A model generated the notes under the pieces. It saw nothing but the letters and a program-made list of their open reading frames with translations, did no database searches and was not told the DNA's origin. From Nocardia abscessus NBRC 100374 (lineage in GTDB: Bacteria; Actinomycetota; Actinomycetes; Mycobacteriales; Mycobacteriaceae), in assembly GCF_000308455.1 (NCBI RefSeq), contig NZ_BAFP01000092.1, forward strand, positions 97,668 through 161,667: a DNA stretch of 64,000 nt, read 5' to 3'. Made by a program: the position numbers and the translations under genes. Position 1 is the first letter of the stretch, and every line of letters begins with the position of its first letter. Below are positions 37,501 through 46,008 of this stretch, one piece after another.

Positions 37501-37838
37501 ACGCCGTACTTCGCCAGCACACCGCGCTCGTGCAGCGCGACTGCGGTGTTCAGCGCGGTCTGGCCACCGAGGGTGGCCAGGATGGCGTCGGGACGCTCCT
37601 TCTCGATGACCTTTTCCACGAACTCCGGCGTGATCGGCTCCACATAGGTGGAGTCGGCGAACTCCGGGTCGGTCATGATCGTCGCCGGGTTCGAGTTGAC
37701 CAGCGACACACGCAGGCCCTCGGCCCGCAGCACCCGGCACGCCTGCGTGCCGGAGTAGTCGAATTCGCACGCCTGGCCGATGACGATCGGGCCAGAACCG
37801 ATCACCAGGATGTGCTCGAGATCCTCGCGGCGAGGCAT
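34530..37838 (-). CDS. carB: Carbamoyl-phosphate synthase large chain
   Basis: A 1102-residue synthetase with two ATP-grasp halves. [20 protein letters not shown] is the N-terminal signature and the second half repeats it as [20 protein letters not shown]. The C-terminal allosteric MGS domain is present. It makes carbamoyl phosphate from bicarbonate, ATP and ammonia delivered by CarA. Its ATG shares one base with the carA stop (TGATG). It supplies both pyrimidine and arginine synthesis. Confidence 0.97.
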   Translation of the reverse strand: [1102 protein letters not shown]

Positions 37839-38977
37839 CAGGCTCCTTCCATGAGACCGGCGAAACGGTCGAACAGATATGCGGCGTCGTGGGGTCCGGC
37901 GGCGGCCTCCGGGTGGTACTGCACCGAGAAGGCGCGGCCGTCGACCAGCCGGACGCCTTCGACCGTGCCGTCGTTCGCGCAGACGTGACTCACCTCGGCC
38001 GTGCCGAAGGGAGTCTCGAACCGCTCGCCCCGCTCGCCTTCCAGCGCGAACCCGTGGTTCTGCGCCGTGATCGAGATCCGGCCGGTCTCGTGCTCCACCA
38101 CCGGGATGTTGATGCCGCGGTGGCCGAATTTCATCTTGTAGGTGTCCCGGCCGAGCGCGCGGCCGAGGATCTGGTTGCCGAAGCAGATGCCGAACAGCGG
38201 CAGGCCTTTGCCGAGCACGCCACGGGTCAGCTCGACCGCCGTATCGGCGGTGGCCGGGTCGCCGGGGCCGTTGGACAGGAAGACCCCGTCCGGCTTCAGT
38301 TCGAGGATCTGTTCCAGCGGCGTGGCCGACGACACGACGTGCACCCGCATGCCGCGCTGGGCGAACATGCGCGGGGTGTTGGTCTTGATGCCGAGGTCGA
38401 CCGCGACGACGGTGCACCGGTGTTCGCCGTCCGGCTCGATCGTGTAGAGCGCGTCGGTGCTGACCTCGCCCGCGAGGTCGGCGCCGAGCATGGACGGCTG
38501 ACCGTTCACCCTGGCCACCAGCTCGTCGGGGTCGGCGAGCGCGTCACCGGAGAAGATGCCCGCCTTCATCGAACCCCGGGTGCGCAGGTGGCGCACCAGC
38601 GCGCGGGTGTCGATGCCCGCGATGCCGACGATCCGCTGGCGCTCCAGTTCGTCGGGCAGCGTGGTGGTGGCGCGCCAGTTCGACGCGCGCCGCGCGGGAT
38701 CGCGCACCACGTACCCGGCGACCCAGATCTTCGCGGACTCGTCGTCCTCGTCGTTCCAGCCGGTGTTGCCGATCTGCGGGGCGGCGGCCACCACGATCTG
38801 GCGGTGGTAGGACGGATCGGTGAGGGTCTCCTGATACCCGGTCATCGCGGTGCAGAACACCGCCTCACCGAGCGTCTGGCCCACGGCGCCGTAGGCCCGG
38901 CCGCGAAACACCCGGCCGTCCTCCAGCACGAGCGCTGCGTCCGCCCCCGCCCTGCTCCCGCCCGTGTCTCCTGTCAT
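37838..38977 (-). CDS. carA: Carbamoyl-phosphate synthase small chain
   Basis: A 379-residue glutaminase subunit. The class I amidotransferase nucleophile is Cys265 in LFGICFGNQ, with SNGPGDP before it and the His/Glu pair near the end. The start overlaps the upstream membrane-protein stop by four bases. It supplies ammonia to CarB. Confidence 0.97.
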   Translation of the reverse strand: MTGDTGGSRAGADAALVLEDGRVFRGRAYGAVGQTLGEAVFCTAMTGYQETLTDPSYHRQIVVAAAPQIGNTGWNDEDDESAKIWVAGYVVRDPARRASNWRATTTLPDELERQRIVGIAGIDTRALVRHLRTRGSMKAGIFSGDALADPDELVARVNGQPSMLGADLAGEVSTDALYTIEPDGEHRCTVVAVDLGIKTNTPRMFAQRGMRVHVVSSATPLEQILELKPDGVFLSNGPGDPATADTAVELTRGVLGKGLPLFGICFGNQILGRALGRDTYKMKFGHRGINIPVVEHETGRISITAQNHGFALEGERGERFETPFGTAEVSHVCANDGTVEGVRLVDGRAFSVQYHPEAAAGPHDAAYLFDRFAGLMEGA

Positions 38978-39495
38978 CCCTCGTCATCTCCCGTCATCGT
39001 CCCGCTCTGATCCGCCGCAGGAAGCCGGCGCCAAGCCGGGTAGACCGACTTGTCGTCGCCGCGGAAACCCGTATCGATCTCGGTTCCGGTAGGCAGCTTC
39101 CAGCGAATCACCAGCACACCATCTTCTGTCATCACTTTGCCCGCATGGCCACGTTCGGTGCGCACCGCGGTGATGGATTCCTGCGGAATCCAGATCACCG
39201 TCGCGCCGTCGCGTTCGAGCAGAATTCCCCGTTCGAACCGCGTCAGTTCCGCGGTGGCCCGGAAACCCAGGTCGCCCACCGTGATCCGGTCCTGCCAGCT
39301 CGGCGCGATGGTGCTGCCCAGGTACAGGCCGGTGGTCGGCTCCAGCACCTGCGCGCCGAGTTCGGCGGGCACGGCGGGCAGCGCGCCGATGCGCTCCGCC
39401 TGACGAGCCGCGCGGTTGCGCCAGCCCCGGTACATCAGCCAGAGGCATACCGCGAACAGGACCAGCAGCCCGACAACCCAGAGTGTTCTTTCCAC
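38974..39495 (-). CDS. PH-like domain membrane protein of the pyr operon
   Basis: A 173-residue protein with one N-terminal membrane helix (about residues 4-21), a short basic cytoplasmic stretch and a beta-rich domain of about 130 residues resembling a bacterial PH fold. Equivalent proteins sit between pyrC and carA in mycobacteria and relatives. The position is conserved but the function is unknown. It starts about 40 bases after pyrC and overlaps carA by four bases. Confidence 0.85.
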   Translation of the reverse strand: MERTLWVVGLLVLFAVCLWLMYRGWRNRAARQAERIGALPAVPAELGAQVLEPTTGLYLGSTIAPSWQDRITVGDLGFRATAELTRFERGILLERDGATVIWIPQESITAVRTERGHAGKVMTEDGVLVIRWKLPTGTEIDTGFRGDDKSVYPAWRRLPAADQSGTMTGDDEG

Positions 39496-39534
39496 TTACG
39501 GACCTCCTTGAACGGCTGCGCCTCGATCGCTCAT

Positions 39535-40863
39535 CTACGCCTCCGCACGGTTCCCCAGCGCTTTGCCGTCCCTGGCGGTGACCCGGCCGCGCAGCAGCGT
39601 CGCCGTCACCCGTGCCGGGAAGGTCATCGCCTCGAACGGCGTGTTGTTCGAGATGCTGGCCAGTTCATTCCCGCGCACCGTCCAGCTCGCCTTCGGATCC
39701 ACCAGCGTCAGGTTGGCCGGCTCACCGACCTCGAGCGGCCTGCCGTGGTCGTCCAGTCCGACGATCGCGGCCGGGCGCTCGCTCATCACGCGGGCGACGC
39801 CGCGCCAGTCCAGCAGTCCCGGCTCGACCATGGTTTGCACGATGATCGACAGCGCCGTCTCCAAGCCGAGCATGCCGGGGCGAGCCGCGGCGAACTCGCA
39901 GCATTTGTCCTGCTCGGCGTGCGGAGCGTGATCGGTGGCCACGCAGTCGACGATCCCCTCGGCCAGCGCCTGCCGCAGCGCGGCGGCGTCGGAGGCCTCG
40001 CGCAGCGGCGGGTTGACCTTGTTGACCGCGTCGTAGGTCTCCAGCCGGGAGTCGTCCAGCAGCAGGTGGTGCGGGGTGACCTCGGCGGTGATCGCTATGC
40101 CTTGGGACTTGGCCCATTTCACCAGCTCCACGGTGCCCGCGGTAGAGGCGTGGCAGATGTGCACCCGGGCGCCGGCGTCGCGCGCCAGCAGAGCGTCGCG
40201 CGCCACGATGGACTCCTCGGCCGCGCGCGGCCAGCCGGCCAGACCCAGCCGGGCCGCGGTCGGTCCCTCGTGCGCGATCGCGCCTTCGGTCAGTCTCGGC
40301 TCCTCGGCGTGCTGGGCGATCAGCACGCCGAGCGAATTCGCGTACTCCAGTGCGCGGCGCATGATCAACGGGTCGTAGACGCAGTGTCCGTCGTCGGAGA
40401 ACATGCGCACCGCACCGAGGCCCGCGGCCATGGTTCCCATCTCGGCGAGCTGCTTGCCCGCCAGGCCGACGGTGACCGCGCCGACCGGATACACGTCGAC
40501 CAGGCCGACCTCCCGGCCGCGCCGCCACACATGGTCGGTGACGACCACCGAGTCGGCGACCGGGTTGGTGTTGGCCATCGCGAACACCGCGGTGTAGCCG
40601 CCCAGCGCCGCCGCGGCGGAGCCGGTCTCGATGGTCTCGGTGTCCTCGCGGCCCGGCTCACGCAGGTGGGTGTGCAGGTCGACGAAGCCGGGCAGCAGGA
40701 TCTGTCCCTGTGCGTCGATGATCTCCGCGTCGACCACGACCGGATCGGTGCCGATCCGACGGATCTCACCGTCGGCGACGAGCACGTCGACCGGCTCGCC
40801 CTCGCCGTAGAGCAACGCGCCCTTGATCAGTACGGGGGTGTTCGCACTCGTCCGAGCGCTCAT
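39535..40863 (-). CDS. pyrC: Dihydroorotase
   Basis: A 442-residue class I dihydroorotase. The zinc ligands HTH appear at residues 64-66 in FVDLHTHLREPG, a second signature ATDHAPH supplies the catalytic aspartate. It closes carbamoyl aspartate to dihydroorotate. Its ATG overlaps the pyrB stop as ATGA, so the two are coupled. Confidence 0.97.
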   Translation of the reverse strand: MSARTSANTPVLIKGALLYGEGEPVDVLVADGEIRRIGTDPVVVDAEIIDAQGQILLPGFVDLHTHLREPGREDTETIETGSAAAALGGYTAVFAMANTNPVADSVVVTDHVWRRGREVGLVDVYPVGAVTVGLAGKQLAEMGTMAAGLGAVRMFSDDGHCVYDPLIMRRALEYANSLGVLIAQHAEEPRLTEGAIAHEGPTAARLGLAGWPRAAEESIVARDALLARDAGARVHICHASTAGTVELVKWAKSQGIAITAEVTPHHLLLDDSRLETYDAVNKVNPPLREASDAAALRQALAEGIVDCVATDHAPHAEQDKCCEFAAARPGMLGLETALSIIVQTMVEPGLLDWRGVARVMSERPAAIVGLDDHGRPLEVGEPANLTLVDPKASWTVRGNELASISNNTPFEAMTFPARVTATLLRGRVTARDGKALGNRAEA

Positions 40864-41819
40864 GCCACTGCCTCCTGTGTCCCGACGAGCAGGCGGAACA
40901 GGACCGCCATGCGCATGTGCACGCCGTTGGTGACCTGTTGCAGCACCGCGGCCTTCGGGGAGTCCGCGACCGAGGACGCGATCTCCATGCCACGCAGCAT
41001 CGGGCCGGGGTGCAGCACGACGGCGTGGTCCTCCAGCAGGGCGAGCCTGCGCTCGGACAGTCCGTAGGTGATCGAGTACTCCCGCGCCGACGGGAAGAAC
41101 CCGCCGTTCATCCGCTCGGCCTGCACGCGCAGCATCAGTACCGCGTCGGCGCCGATCAGCTCGGCGTCCAGGTGGTGTGAGACGCGGGCGGGCCAGGTCT
41201 CGACGCCGACCGGCAGCAGCGTGCGCGGTGCGACCAGCACGACCTCCGCGCCGAGGGTGGCCAGCAGGAAGACGTTGGACCGCGCGACCCGGCTGTGCAG
41301 GATGTCGCCGACGATGACGACCCGCTTGCCCTCGATGTCGCCGAGGCGCTGCCGCAGGGTCAGCGCGTCCAGCAGGGCTTGGGTCGGGTGCTCGTGGGTT
41401 CCGTCGCCCGCGTTGACGACCGCCGGGCCGGAGACCCGTCCCGCGGCGACCGCCCAGTCGTCCATCCAGCGTGCGATCTGATGCGCGGCTCCGGAGGCCG
41501 GATGCCGCACGATCAGCGCATCCGCGCCCGCGGCGTGCAAGGTCAGCGCGGTATCGCGCAGTGACTCGCCCTTGGCGACCGAGGAACTGGTCGCGCTGAC
41601 GTTGATCACGTCCGCGCTCATCCACTTGCCCGCTACCTCGAACGAGACCCTGGTACGGGTGGAGTTCTCGTAGAACACCGTCATCACGGTGCGGCCGCGC
41701 AGCGTGGGCAGCTTGTGCACCTCGCGGCCGAGCAGGGCCTGCTCGAACCGTTCGGCCTCGTCGAGCAGCTCGGTGGCGGCGGCGCGATCGAGCGCGGCGA
41801 CCGACAGCAGATGCCTCAT
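40860..41819 (-). CDS. pyrB: Aspartate carbamoyltransferase
   Basis: A 319-residue transferase making carbamoyl aspartate. The carbamoyl-phosphate loop STRTR is at residues 53-57, HPTQALLD follows, and the length is normal for catalytic chains without a regulatory PyrI. The ATG at 41819 has a GGAGG site. It is second in the operon, after pyrR. Confidence 0.97.
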   Translation of the reverse strand: MRHLLSVAALDRAAATELLDEAERFEQALLGREVHKLPTLRGRTVMTVFYENSTRTRVSFEVAGKWMSADVINVSATSSSVAKGESLRDTALTLHAAGADALIVRHPASGAAHQIARWMDDWAVAAGRVSGPAVVNAGDGTHEHPTQALLDALTLRQRLGDIEGKRVVIVGDILHSRVARSNVFLLATLGAEVVLVAPRTLLPVGVETWPARVSHHLDAELIGADAVLMLRVQAERMNGGFFPSAREYSITYGLSERRLALLEDHAVVLHPGPMLRGMEIASSVADSPKAAVLQQVTNGVHMRMAVLFRLLVGTQEAVA

Positions 41820-41856
41820 ACGCCCGCCTCCTGCCGCGAGCCGGCGTGCGGATACC

Positions 41857-42489
41857 TCACGCCTCCTCCTGGTGCAGGTAGACGCCGTCGCGGCCGTCGT
41901 GCTCGGTGAGCAGGACCGAAATGTCCTCGAACCGGCTGGTCGGCACGTTCTTGCCCACATAGTCGGCGCGGATCGGCAGTTCCCGATGGCCGCGGTCGAT
42001 GAGCACCGCGAGCTGCACCGCGCGCGGGCGGCCCAGATCGCGCAGGCCGTCGAGCGCGGAGCGGACGGTGCGGCCGGAGAACAGGACGTCGTCGACCAGG
42101 ACCACCAGCGCGTCCTCGATGCCGCCTTCCGGGACGGAGGTGCGTTCCAGCGGCCGGTGCGGACGGCTGCGCAGATCGTCGCGGTAGAGGGTGATGTCGA
42201 GTGAGCCCAGAGCCGGGCGGACGCCGGAGAATTCCTCGATCTTCTCGGTGAGCCGCGCGGCCAGGGTGGTGCCCCGGGTGGGGATGCCGATCAGCACCAC
42301 CCGTGGCGCGTCCGGCTCGCCCGCGTCCAGCGCGGTCTTCTCGATGATCTGGTGCGCGATGCGCGCGACGGTCCGCCCGACATCCGAAGCCGACAACAGC
42401 TCTCGCCCCGCCGCCACCCACTCCGGGGTATGTCGCTGCGATGTCTCGGCAGCGCCGGACTTGGCGGCCCGTTCTTCGGGCACGGCCAT
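41857..42489 (-). CDS. pyrR: Bifunctional PyrR regulator/uracil phosphoribosyltransferase
   Basis: A 210-residue PyrR. The phosphoribosyl-binding VDDVLFSGRT is at residues 132-141. PyrR binds a loop in the pyr leader RNA in the presence of UMP; in mycobacteria this represses translation of pyrR and the operon. A matching loop precedes this gene and overlaps its ribosome binding site. The ATG at 42489 follows AAGGAGG. It is first in the pyr operon. Confidence 0.95.
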   Translation of the reverse strand: MAVPEERAAKSGAAETSQRHTPEWVAAGRELLSASDVGRTVARIAHQIIEKTALDAGEPDAPRVVLIGIPTRGTTLAARLTEKIEEFSGVRPALGSLDITLYRDDLRSRPHRPLERTSVPEGGIEDALVVLVDDVLFSGRTVRSALDGLRDLGRPRAVQLAVLIDRGHRELPIRADYVGKNVPTSRFEDISVLLTEHDGRDGVYLHQEEA

Positions 42490-42525
42490 GCCGACCTCCT
42501 TCCCCGCCTCACCGGACGGTCCGTT
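42490..42525 (-). promoter_or_regulatory. PyrR-binding loop overlapping the pyrR ribosome binding site
   Basis: On the minus strand TCCGGTGAGGC (42516-42506) matches the known PyrR binding-loop pattern. CCG and CGG close it, and a GACC/GGTC pairing reaches the AGGAGG site (42500-42495). Binding of PyrR would stabilise a fold that hides the site. This matches the translational control described in mycobacteria. Confidence 0.75.
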
Positions 42526-42627
42526 AAAGGATGTCTTACGGCAAGCAGCGTAGCAGCGCCCCGACCCCCGCTTTCACCAGGCATATCGCGCTGTGAGCGG
42601 GGCCACTGGCCGCCTCCGGCCGCGCCG

Positions 42628-43155
42628 CTACTCGCGTACCGCGAGAATCAGTCCGAGATCCCGGCTACCCAGGACGGCCGGACGATCGAGCGGCGCCACC
42701 AGATCGTCCCATTGCCGGAACGCGGTCCGCCATCCGTTCTCGGCGAGCCACCGTTCGGCGTCGGGTCCGAGCCCACTGGGTTCCCGCGGCCCGTCGCCCC
42801 CGCCCCGCACCAACCGCCGTAGTTCGGTGTACCGCTCGCTGTGCTGAGCGGTGTCGAACTCGGCGAGGCCGAAGTGGCTTCCCGGCACGGAGAGATCGGT
42901 CAGCGTGCGCGCCACCCGCATCGCGTCCTCGCGCCGCAGGTAGCCCAGCACACCCTCGTCGACCCAATGCGTCGGGACATCGCCGCGAAATCCGTTCGCG
43001 CGCAGCGCGCCCGCCCAGTCTTCGCGCAGATCGGCGGCCACCACGTGACGCCCGCAGACCGGTCTCGCGTTCGCGGCGGCCAGCACCGGCTCCTTGAATG
43101 CGAACAGTTCCGGCAGGTCGATCTCGAAGACGTCGACCTCCCCCGGCAGCGACAA
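42628..43155 (-). pseudogene. 5'-truncated SAM-dependent methyltransferase (LCMT/TIGR00027-like)
   Basis: The frame encodes about 175 residues that correspond to the C-terminal two thirds of an actinobacterial class I methyltransferase, from the VFEIDLPELFAFKEPVL segment onward. The N-terminal part with the SAM-binding glycine motif is missing. The frame is open a little further upstream without an ATG or GTG and with no ribosome binding site; TTG at 43155 is the only start. The residues just before (GTQRRLSLPGE) look like a remnant of the motif region. It is most likely a decayed gene. The intact family methylates small molecules. Confidence 0.7.
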
Positions 43156-43232
43156 CCGACGCTGTGTTCCATGCCGAGCAGGCGCCGCGCGACCGCTAGC
43201 ACATATGTTCGATCAGCGGTACGCTCGGCCGC

Positions 43233-43859
43233 ATGTCCACACCACTGCAGGGGTCGCTGCTCGACGGATTCGGCGACACCGAATTCGCGCCGCTGCGCGA
43301 TGCGCGCCGCACCGTGCTGGACCACGGTGCCTGGGTGGATCTGCTGCCCGGTTGGCTTTCGGGGGCGGACGCACTGTTCGACCGGCTGGTCGACAGCGTG
43401 CCGTGGAAAGCCGAGCGCAGGCCGATGTACGACCGCGTGGTCGACGTGCCCCGGCTGCTGCGGTTCTACGCGGAGCACGAACCGCTGCCGGACCAGGCGC
43501 TGGCCGACGCCCGCACGGCGCTGAGCGAACACTATCGGCACGAACTCGGCGAACCGTTTCGCACTGCGGGCCTGTGCTACTACCGGGACGGGCGCGACAG
43601 CGTCGCCTGGCACGGTGACAACATCGGCCGCGGCGCCACGCACGACACCATGGTCGCGATCGTGTCGATCGGGGCGCCGAGAGCATTGCTGCTCCGGCCG
43701 CGCGGCGGCGGTGCGAGCCTGAAATACCTTGTGGGGCACGGTGATCTGCTGGTCATGGGCGGCTCCTGTCAACGCACGTGGGAGCACGCCGTGCCGAAGA
43801 CGCGCAAACCCGCCGGTCCGCGGATCAGCATCCAGTACCGGCCGCGAGGCGTCCGCTGA
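43233..43859 (+). CDS. AlkB-like 2-oxoglutarate/Fe(II) dioxygenase
   Basis: A 208-residue dioxygenase of the AlkB type. The iron ligands are His127 and Asp129 in WHGDNIG and His185 in TWEHAVPKT, and Arg197 and Arg203 in RISIQYR bind 2-oxoglutarate. AlkB enzymes remove alkyl damage from nucleic acid bases. The ATG at 43233 is the natural start. It is divergent from the truncated methyltransferase. Confidence 0.92.
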   Translation: MSTPLQGSLLDGFGDTEFAPLRDARRTVLDHGAWVDLLPGWLSGADALFDRLVDSVPWKAERRPMYDRVVDVPRLLRFYAEHEPLPDQALADARTALSEHYRHELGEPFRTAGLCYYRDGRDSVAWHGDNIGRGATHDTMVAIVSIGAPRALLLRPRGGGASLKYLVGHGDLLVMGGSCQRTWEHAVPKTRKPAGPRISIQYRPRGVR

Positions 43860-43935
43860 CCCGCGCAGGGTGTGCCCCGGGGAACACCGCGACCGGCTTG
43901 ACCTGAACCGCCGTTGAGGTCGGAAGCTCGTCGGC

Positions 43936-44385
43936 ATGAGTACGACAGCATCCACACCGCCCCTGGTCCGAGACACGACGGTGGACCACACCGACGACAT
44001 CGTCGCGATCCGCCGGATCGTGGCCAACGCGCAGGCCGGTTTCAACACCAACGACGCGCAGCTGCTCTCGGCGGATTTCACCGCCAACGCCGCCGTCGTC
44101 AACGCGATGGGCACGTTGATCACCGGATTCGACGCACTGCTCGACGCGAACCGCAGCGGTCTGGCCGGATTCCTGAAGGATCAATACGCCCGCTACGAGC
44201 TCGCCGACATCACGTTCCTTCGCCACGATGTCGCGATCGGGCACAAGCGGGCGTGGGCGGCCACTGCCGACGGCGAGCTCCTCGACAGCGATCACGCCAT
44301 GATCGCGCTCTACGTCTTCGTGAAGCAGGGCGATCGCTGGCACATCGCGGCCAGGCAGAACACCCTGGTACCCAGGGACGAGTAA
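43936..44385 (+). CDS. SnoaL/SgcJ-like small protein
   Basis: A 149-residue protein of the NTF2/SnoaL fold in the SgcJ/EcaC group: a helical N-terminus (DIVAIRRIVANAQAGFNTND), then curved strands ending WHIAARQNTLV. Such proteins are isomerases, hydratases or binding proteins. The ATG at 43936 has no obvious strong ribosome binding site. Substrate unknown. Confidence 0.8.
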   Translation: MSTTASTPPLVRDTTVDHTDDIVAIRRIVANAQAGFNTNDAQLLSADFTANAAVVNAMGTLITGFDALLDANRSGLAGFLKDQYARYELADITFLRHDVAIGHKRAWAATADGELLDSDHAMIALYVFVKQGDRWHIAARQNTLVPRDE

Positions 44386-44428
44386 TCGTCGCCCGTCGCG
44401 TGTCACCAGCTCCGGTTAGCCTGGCAAC

Positions 44429-45142
44429 ATGAGCAATCCAGGGGCGGGGGTCTTGGCCGTGATGCCGCTGCACACGATCAGCGAGGTCTACGGCGAGGCC
44501 GGGCTGCGGGAACGACTACTGCTGGAAATCGCCGAGCTGCCGGACACGCAGCGCCTGGCCGCGGCGCTCGATCTCGCGGCCGACCTGCATCGCGACGATC
44601 GGTACGGCCGTGAACCCTACCTCAGTCACCTACTGCGCGTGACGATTCGGATCATCAGCCACTACGAGGTCCGGGATCCCGACGTGGTCGCGGCCGGCCT
44701 GTTGCACGACTCGGTCGAGGACCACGCCGACGAACTGGCCGCCGACCGCCCGGGCCCGGCCGTCGACGCCGCGCTGGGCGCGCTCAGCGACCGGTTCGGC
44801 GTGCGCGTGGCCGACCTCGTCGCCGCGGTGACCAATCCCGAACCGGATCCGGCGCGCGACCGGCAGGCACAGTACCGCGAGCATGTCGCGGCCAATCTGG
44901 ACCGAGACCCATGGGCACGCGTCATCAAGCTCTCCGACTTCACCGACAACGGCGTCGGCATCCTCTACGCCACCGGTCCCACGATGGCCAAACTCGCCGC
45001 CAAATACCGCCCGCTCACCGCCGTATACCGTGACTTGGTCACCCGGCCGGACACACCGCTGGCCGAGCACGTCCGCCGGCACATCCTCGATCAGCTCGAC
45101 CGGGCGGACGAGCGCTTCGACGCGATTCTGTCGCGGGACTGA
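44429..45142 (+). CDS. HD-domain hydrolase (single-domain SpoT-like)
   Basis: A 237-residue protein with an HD phosphohydrolase domain: His67, His93-Asp94 in LLHDSVED, and ED at 97-98. The arrangement matches the hydrolase half of RelA/SpoT proteins and the stand-alone Mesh1/SAH hydrolases. It may hydrolyse (p)ppGpp or another nucleotide; there is no synthetase, TGS or ACT domain. It starts 44 bases after the SnoaL-like gene, perhaps in the same operon. Confidence 0.8.
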   Translation: MSNPGAGVLAVMPLHTISEVYGEAGLRERLLLEIAELPDTQRLAAALDLAADLHRDDRYGREPYLSHLLRVTIRIISHYEVRDPDVVAAGLLHDSVEDHADELAADRPGPAVDAALGALSDRFGVRVADLVAAVTNPEPDPARDRQAQYREHVAANLDRDPWARVIKLSDFTDNGVGILYATGPTMAKLAAKYRPLTAVYRDLVTRPDTPLAEHVRRHILDQLDRADERFDAILSRD

Positions 45143-45348
45143 GCAGTCAGCGGTTCACCGAAACGGAGAACCTGCTCACCACAGAATCCAGGGTTCGTCG
45201 GCCTGAAACGACTTCTTCTGCTTGCTATACCCCCGCTGTTCCGGCTCGCATCGAGGCGCGAGTCGTATCGCGTCGGCACCCGAGTGCGGTGGTTGCGGGG
45301 CCCTCGGCGGCGGCGACTTCGTTGCGCTGGCCAATCTGCGCTAACTCG

Positions 45349-45924
45349 TCACGGCGCCCGCAGCACCGACTCCACCAGCTCGCGCACCGCCGCCAGCAAC
45401 CGATCCGTCTGGCCCGACCGAACCATGGCGGGCACCACCTCGGTGCTCAGTGCGCCGAGCAGCAGCCGCCCGACCGCTTCGGCATCCAGGTCGGGACGCG
45501 CTTCGCGCAGCAACGTGGTGATGTGGTTGTCCCAGAATGCGTGGAATTCCGCGGTGCGTGGATGGGGCGGTTCGGTGCGGTAGGCGACCATCAATTCGGA
45601 ATTGTCGATCACCAGTCGCGTCATCGCGTCGAAGTAGGCGATCAAGCGGGCGCCCGCGGGCGCGCCGGGCCCCAAGGGCGGTGGGCCGCTGGTGACCGCC
45701 TCCATGAGCGTGAGCGCGCTCTCGGCGACCATCTCGTGCAGAAGCCCCGCGCGGTTGCCGAAACGATGGAAGATCGTGCCCTTGCCCACCCCGGCGGCCG
45801 CCGCCACGCGATCCATGGTGATCGCCTCGGCGCCGTGCTCGGCGAGCAGCGCGAAGGTGGCGTCCAGAATGGCGCGCCGGTTGCGCGCCGCGTCCGCCCG
45901 TTCCCTGGGCCGTTCGTCGCCCAT
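45349..45924 (-). CDS. TetR-family regulator
   Basis: A 191-residue TetR-type repressor with the helix-turn-helix at about residues 13-60 (NRRAILDATFALLAEHGAE, then AGVGKGTIFHRFGNRAGL). It is divergent from a zinc-type oxidoreductase gene with a 16-base inverted repeat in the gap. It probably represses that gene and itself. Confidence 0.88.
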   Translation of the reverse strand: MGDERPRERADAARNRRAILDATFALLAEHGAEAITMDRVAAAAGVGKGTIFHRFGNRAGLLHEMVAESALTLMEAVTSGPPPLGPGAPAGARLIAYFDAMTRLVIDNSELMVAYRTEPPHPRTAEFHAFWDNHITTLLREARPDLDAEAVGRLLLGALSTEVVPAMVRSGQTDRLLAAVRELVESVLRAP

Positions 45925-45944
45925 CGCACCCGCTTTCTAGACAA

Positions 45945-45994
45945 GTTGACCGGCGGTCCATATGATCAGTGAGTCAATTGGACCGTCAGTCAAC
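45945..45994. promoter_or_regulatory. Two-part TetR operator between divergent genes
   Basis: The halves 45945-45960 and 45979-45994 are reverse complements at 14 of 16 positions. Each half also contains a GACCG/CGGTC-like dyad. The layout suggests cooperative binding of two dimers. Confidence 0.65.
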
Positions 45995-46008
45995 TTATGG
46001 AGTTCTCG

